Positions 4,273-6,646 of a stretch of DNA of 6,646 nucleotides are shown here, piece after piece. A program made the position numbers and the translations under genes. The notes under the pieces are model-generated. The model ran no database searches, was not told the DNA's origin, and was given only the letters and a program-made list of their open reading frames with translations. Numbering within the stretch: position 1 is the stretch's first letter; every line of letters starts with the position of its first letter. This stretch comes from Syntrophaceae bacterium UBA7544 (GTDB lineage: Bacteria > Desulfobacterota > Syntrophia > Syntrophales > Smithellaceae). Where the stretch lies: assembly GCA_002479215.1 (NCBI GenBank), contig DLME01000102.1, forward strand, positions 1 through 6,646, read 5' to 3'.

Positions 4273-6546
4273 CTATTTCTTGGCGATCGCTCCGGCGATA
4301 ACTGCCTGTCCTAGAGCAATACCCCCGTCATTGGTTGGTACTTGTTTATGGTGATAAACTACAAAGTCTACATTTTCCAATTGACTAATGCTGTCTTCTA
4401 ATAGAATTTTGTTTTGAAAGCAACCACCACTTAAAGAGACTCTATTTACGTCGATTTTCTCGCGTATCCGTTCGCACATAGCGGCAAATGCTACTGCCAG
4501 TGTCCGATGAAAAGAAGAAGAAATTTCTTTCTTGCTTTTTCCTGCTAAAAGATTATTTACAATAGCACGGATTGTGGATGAAATATCAAGAATAAAACAG
4601 TTTTCCTGATCAACAGAAATTTCAAAGGGGAAGGGCTCACCGGCTTTCTGATTAGATAGTCCTTCCAGTTCCATTGCTGCCTGCCCTTCAAAACTCACCG
4701 TTTTACGCAAACCGATAATTGCCGCAACCCCGTCAAATAATCTTCCCAAGCCGGATGTCAATGGACTATTGATTTTATTCTTAATAATTTTGTCGAGTAC
4801 TTTGCTGTTAAATCCAGGAGGCAAAATGCCAAGTTGAGCGGCAATATCAGGCCAAGATTGACCATAGGCCAGGGCAAGCAGGCTTGCTACTATTCGCCAA
4901 GGCTCGTGAATTGCCTTCTCACCGCCGGGTAGAACAAAATACTGAAGATGCCCCAAACGCTTAAATTCTGTTTCGTTCGCGACAAGGAATTCCCCACCCC
5001 AGGCATTGCCATCAAGACCATAGCCGGTACCATCCATGGCCAGACCGATCACATCTCCGGAAATTTTATTTTCCGCCATGCAACTGACGATATGAGCGTG
5101 ATGATGCTGAACGCGGATTACTCTAACGCCGGTAAGTTCTTCGGCGACCTTTGTCGAATAGTAGGCCGGATGATAATCGCAGGCAATCACTTCGGGGTTG
5201 GATTCAGTAATCTTTTTCATCAGAGTCAGACTTTCCTGAAAAAAATCCCTGGCCTGCGGTGTTTCCATATCGCCAATGTGGGGGCTCAAAAATGCAAAGT
5301 TGCCTTTCACGATACATTGTGTTGCTTTTAACTGTGGGCCTAAGGCTAGTACATCAAGAAAAGAATCTTTTAGGACAATAGGCTTGGGAACAAAACCGCG
5401 CGCTCGCCTCAATAGCTGCTGTTTTCCTCCCGCGAACATAACAATGGAGTCATCACAACGAACTAAAATGTCACGATTATGGATGAGGAAATAATCGGCA
5501 ATTTCTTTTAATCGAGTCACCGCTTCCCGATTGCTGATGCAAATCGGTTCATCAATTTGATTGGCGCTGGTCATCACCAGCGCATCAAAATCTTTTTCCA
5601 GAAGCAAGTAATGCAGCGGCGTATAAGGAAGCATAACGCCGAGGTTAGGAACACCGGAAGCCACCTGCTCAGAAATTGTGCTGCTGTTTTTCTTTTTCAG
5701 CAAAACAATTGGCCGCTGCGGCGAGCTAAGCAGCTTCTCTTCCTCTTCATTAACGTTGGCAAAACGTTTCACATTTTCTAAATTCTTGACCATGATGGCC
5801 ATAGGCTTTTCTTCCCTAAACTTGCGTGAACGAAGTCTCCTTACTGCCTCGTCATTTCCGGCATCGACACTCAGATGAAATCCTCCCAAACCCTTGATGG
5901 CTAAAATTTTGCCCTCTTTAAGCAATCCAATAGCAGTCTTTATTGGTTCATCCGTGTTGACCTTATTGCCCGTCTCATTCAGGAGTTGAATTTTGGGTCC
6001 ACACAAAGGGCAGGCATTAGGTTCGGCGTGAAAGCGCCTATCTGCAGGATTTTCATATTCAGCATGGCATTGTGGACATAGAGGGAAGCAAGCCATGGAA
6101 GTATTGATGCGGTCATAAGGAATTGATTTGATGATTGTCAGCCGTGGGCCGCAATTAGTACAATTGATAAAAGGGAATCGGTAACGGCGGTCAAGGGGAT
6201 CAAAAAGTTCTTTCAGGCAATCCTTACAAATGGCTATGTCCGGTGAGATGTGGACATCACCATCACCGCGCCTTTCACTTTCGATAATCCGAAAATTATC
6301 ATCCGGCTGTATGGCAATATCCTTGGATGAAATATTCGTAACGTCTGCCAGCGGTGGCAGTTCCTGCCGAACCCCAGCTAGAAAAGAATCGATTGCCGCT
6401 ACAGAACCTTGGACTTCTATCAGTACTCCGTCCGGGCGATTTTGAACAAAACCGCGCAAAGAGTTTTTGACAGCCAGGCGATAAATAAAGGGCCGGAAAC
6501 CAACGCCCTGAACCACGCCGGAAAACAGATAACGAACTCTTTTCAT
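4273..6546 (-). CDS. hypF: Carbamoyltransferase HypF, [NiFe]-hydrogenase maturation
   Basis: HypF, 757 aa from ATG 6546, close to the roughly 750 aa of the family. It hydrolyses carbamoyl phosphate, forms carbamoyl-adenylate with ATP, and carbamoylates the C-terminal Cys of HypE. Domains in order: acylphosphatase (about 1-92; VQGVGFRPF with catalytic Arg18, and Asn36); a zinc-finger region with four CxxC pairs (107-110, 129-132, 157-160, 179-182); a YrdC-like domain (about 200-385; KGLGGFHL and TSAN at 326-329); and a Kae1-like carbamoyltransferase domain (about 400-757; HHHAH 481-485, DGTGYG 505-510, SGGCFQN 706-712, NDGGIALGQ 739-747). All key residues appear present and the frame is continuous. 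The start is unsettled: GTG 6549 and TTG 6570 (eight residues longer) are in frame, and none has a well-placed ribosome binding site, since the GGAG at plus-strand 6565-6568 is 18 bases from the ATG. An upstream in-frame TAG lies at 6598-6600. The promoter and any upstream hyp genes lie beyond the right edge or are not visible. Confidence 0.97.
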   Translation of the reverse strand: MKRVRYLFSGVVQGVGFRPFIYRLAVKNSLRGFVQNRPDGVLIEVQGSVAAIDSFLAGVRQELPPLADVTNISSKDIAIQPDDNFRIIESERRGDGDVHISPDIAICKDCLKELFDPLDRRYRFPFINCTNCGPRLTIIKSIPYDRINTSMACFPLCPQCHAEYENPADRRFHAEPNACPLCGPKIQLLNETGNKVNTDEPIKTAIGLLKEGKILAIKGLGGFHLSVDAGNDEAVRRLRSRKFREEKPMAIMVKNLENVKRFANVNEEEEKLLSSPQRPIVLLKKKNSSTISEQVASGVPNLGVMLPYTPLHYLLLEKDFDALVMTSANQIDEPICISNREAVTRLKEIADYFLIHNRDILVRCDDSIVMFAGGKQQLLRRARGFVPKPIVLKDSFLDVLALGPQLKATQCIVKGNFAFLSPHIGDMETPQARDFFQESLTLMKKITESNPEVIACDYHPAYYSTKVAEELTGVRVIRVQHHHAHIVSCMAENKISGDVIGLAMDGTGYGLDGNAWGGEFLVANETEFKRLGHLQYFVLPGGEKAIHEPWRIVASLLALAYGQSWPDIAAQLGILPPGFNSKVLDKIIKNKINSPLTSGLGRLFDGVAAIIGLRKTVSFEGQAAMELEGLSNQKAGEPFPFEISVDQENCFILDISSTIRAIVNNLLAGKSKKEISSSFHRTLAVAFAAMCERIREKIDVNRVSLSGGCFQNKILLEDSISQLENVDFVVYHHKQVPTNDGGIALGQAVIAGAIAKK

Positions 6547-6646
6547 CACTTTTTTATTGTGAAACTCCAATTCTGAAAGTGGAATCCGGCGAATAACCTA
6601 AAGGTCACACGTGCCGGACGTAACGTAGCGGAATTGGTAAGTTGAA

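Noticed and set aside
6602..6617. sigma54-like promoter for hypF on the minus strand
   Set aside because: A GGCACG element resembles the -24 box, but the bases where the -12 GC should be are CT, so the pair fails the core rule.
6611..6646. tRNA-Leu-like string (GCGGAATTGGTAAG) at the right edge
   Set aside because: It resembles the D-arm of tRNA-Leu, but the distance from a possible acceptor stem is about six bases too long and the rest would be outside the window, so a tRNA call is unsupported.

Overview
The window looks like chromosomal DNA from a Gram-negative, probably anaerobic bacterium with hydrogen metabolism. Three things suggest this: a lipoprotein signal peptide with a lipobox, the [NiFe]-hydrogenase maturation genes hypF and hypE, and a YVTN-type beta-propeller lipoprotein whose N-terminal module I associate with Geobacter-like and other proteobacterial or Desulfobacterota genomes. 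That taxonomic guess comes from recalled family resemblance, not from a search.

Layout: bases 1-150 are a leader region with a perfect 15-bp tandem duplication and a 7-bp inverted repeat. A plus-strand, visibly AT-rich gene (about 151-1260) encodes a class I SAM-dependent methyltransferase. Its C-terminus carries a kinase/phosphotransferase-like catalytic loop, reminiscent of the WbdD O-antigen-terminating methyltransferase/kinase but much shorter. After 40 bp and a strong Shine-Dalgarno sequence, a plus-strand gene (1301-2809) encodes a 502-residue lipoprotein with eight near-identical 46-49-residue beta-propeller repeats. It ends at a stop codon created by a perfect 10-bp tandem duplication; without it the frame continues for 30 residues. 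A hairpin that may be a terminator follows. Bases 2810-3195 hold no convincing gene, only a 31-codon small ORF with a good ribosome binding site.

The right half is on the minus strand and is well-defined metabolism: hypF (about 6546-4273), then after 54 bp hypE (4218-3196), convergent with the left-hand genes. HypF makes a carbamoyl-adenylate from carbamoyl phosphate and transfers the carbamoyl group to the C-terminal cysteine of HypE. HypE dehydrates it to a thiocyanate, the source of the cyanide ligands of the [NiFe] active-site iron. Both proteins appear intact with all key motifs. hypC and hypD do not lie between them.

I see no clear new defence or mobile system. The most interesting points are the compact methyltransferase/kinase-like protein, the two-tier repeat structure of the propeller gene with the duplication that truncates it, and the short perfect tandem duplications in the left half.
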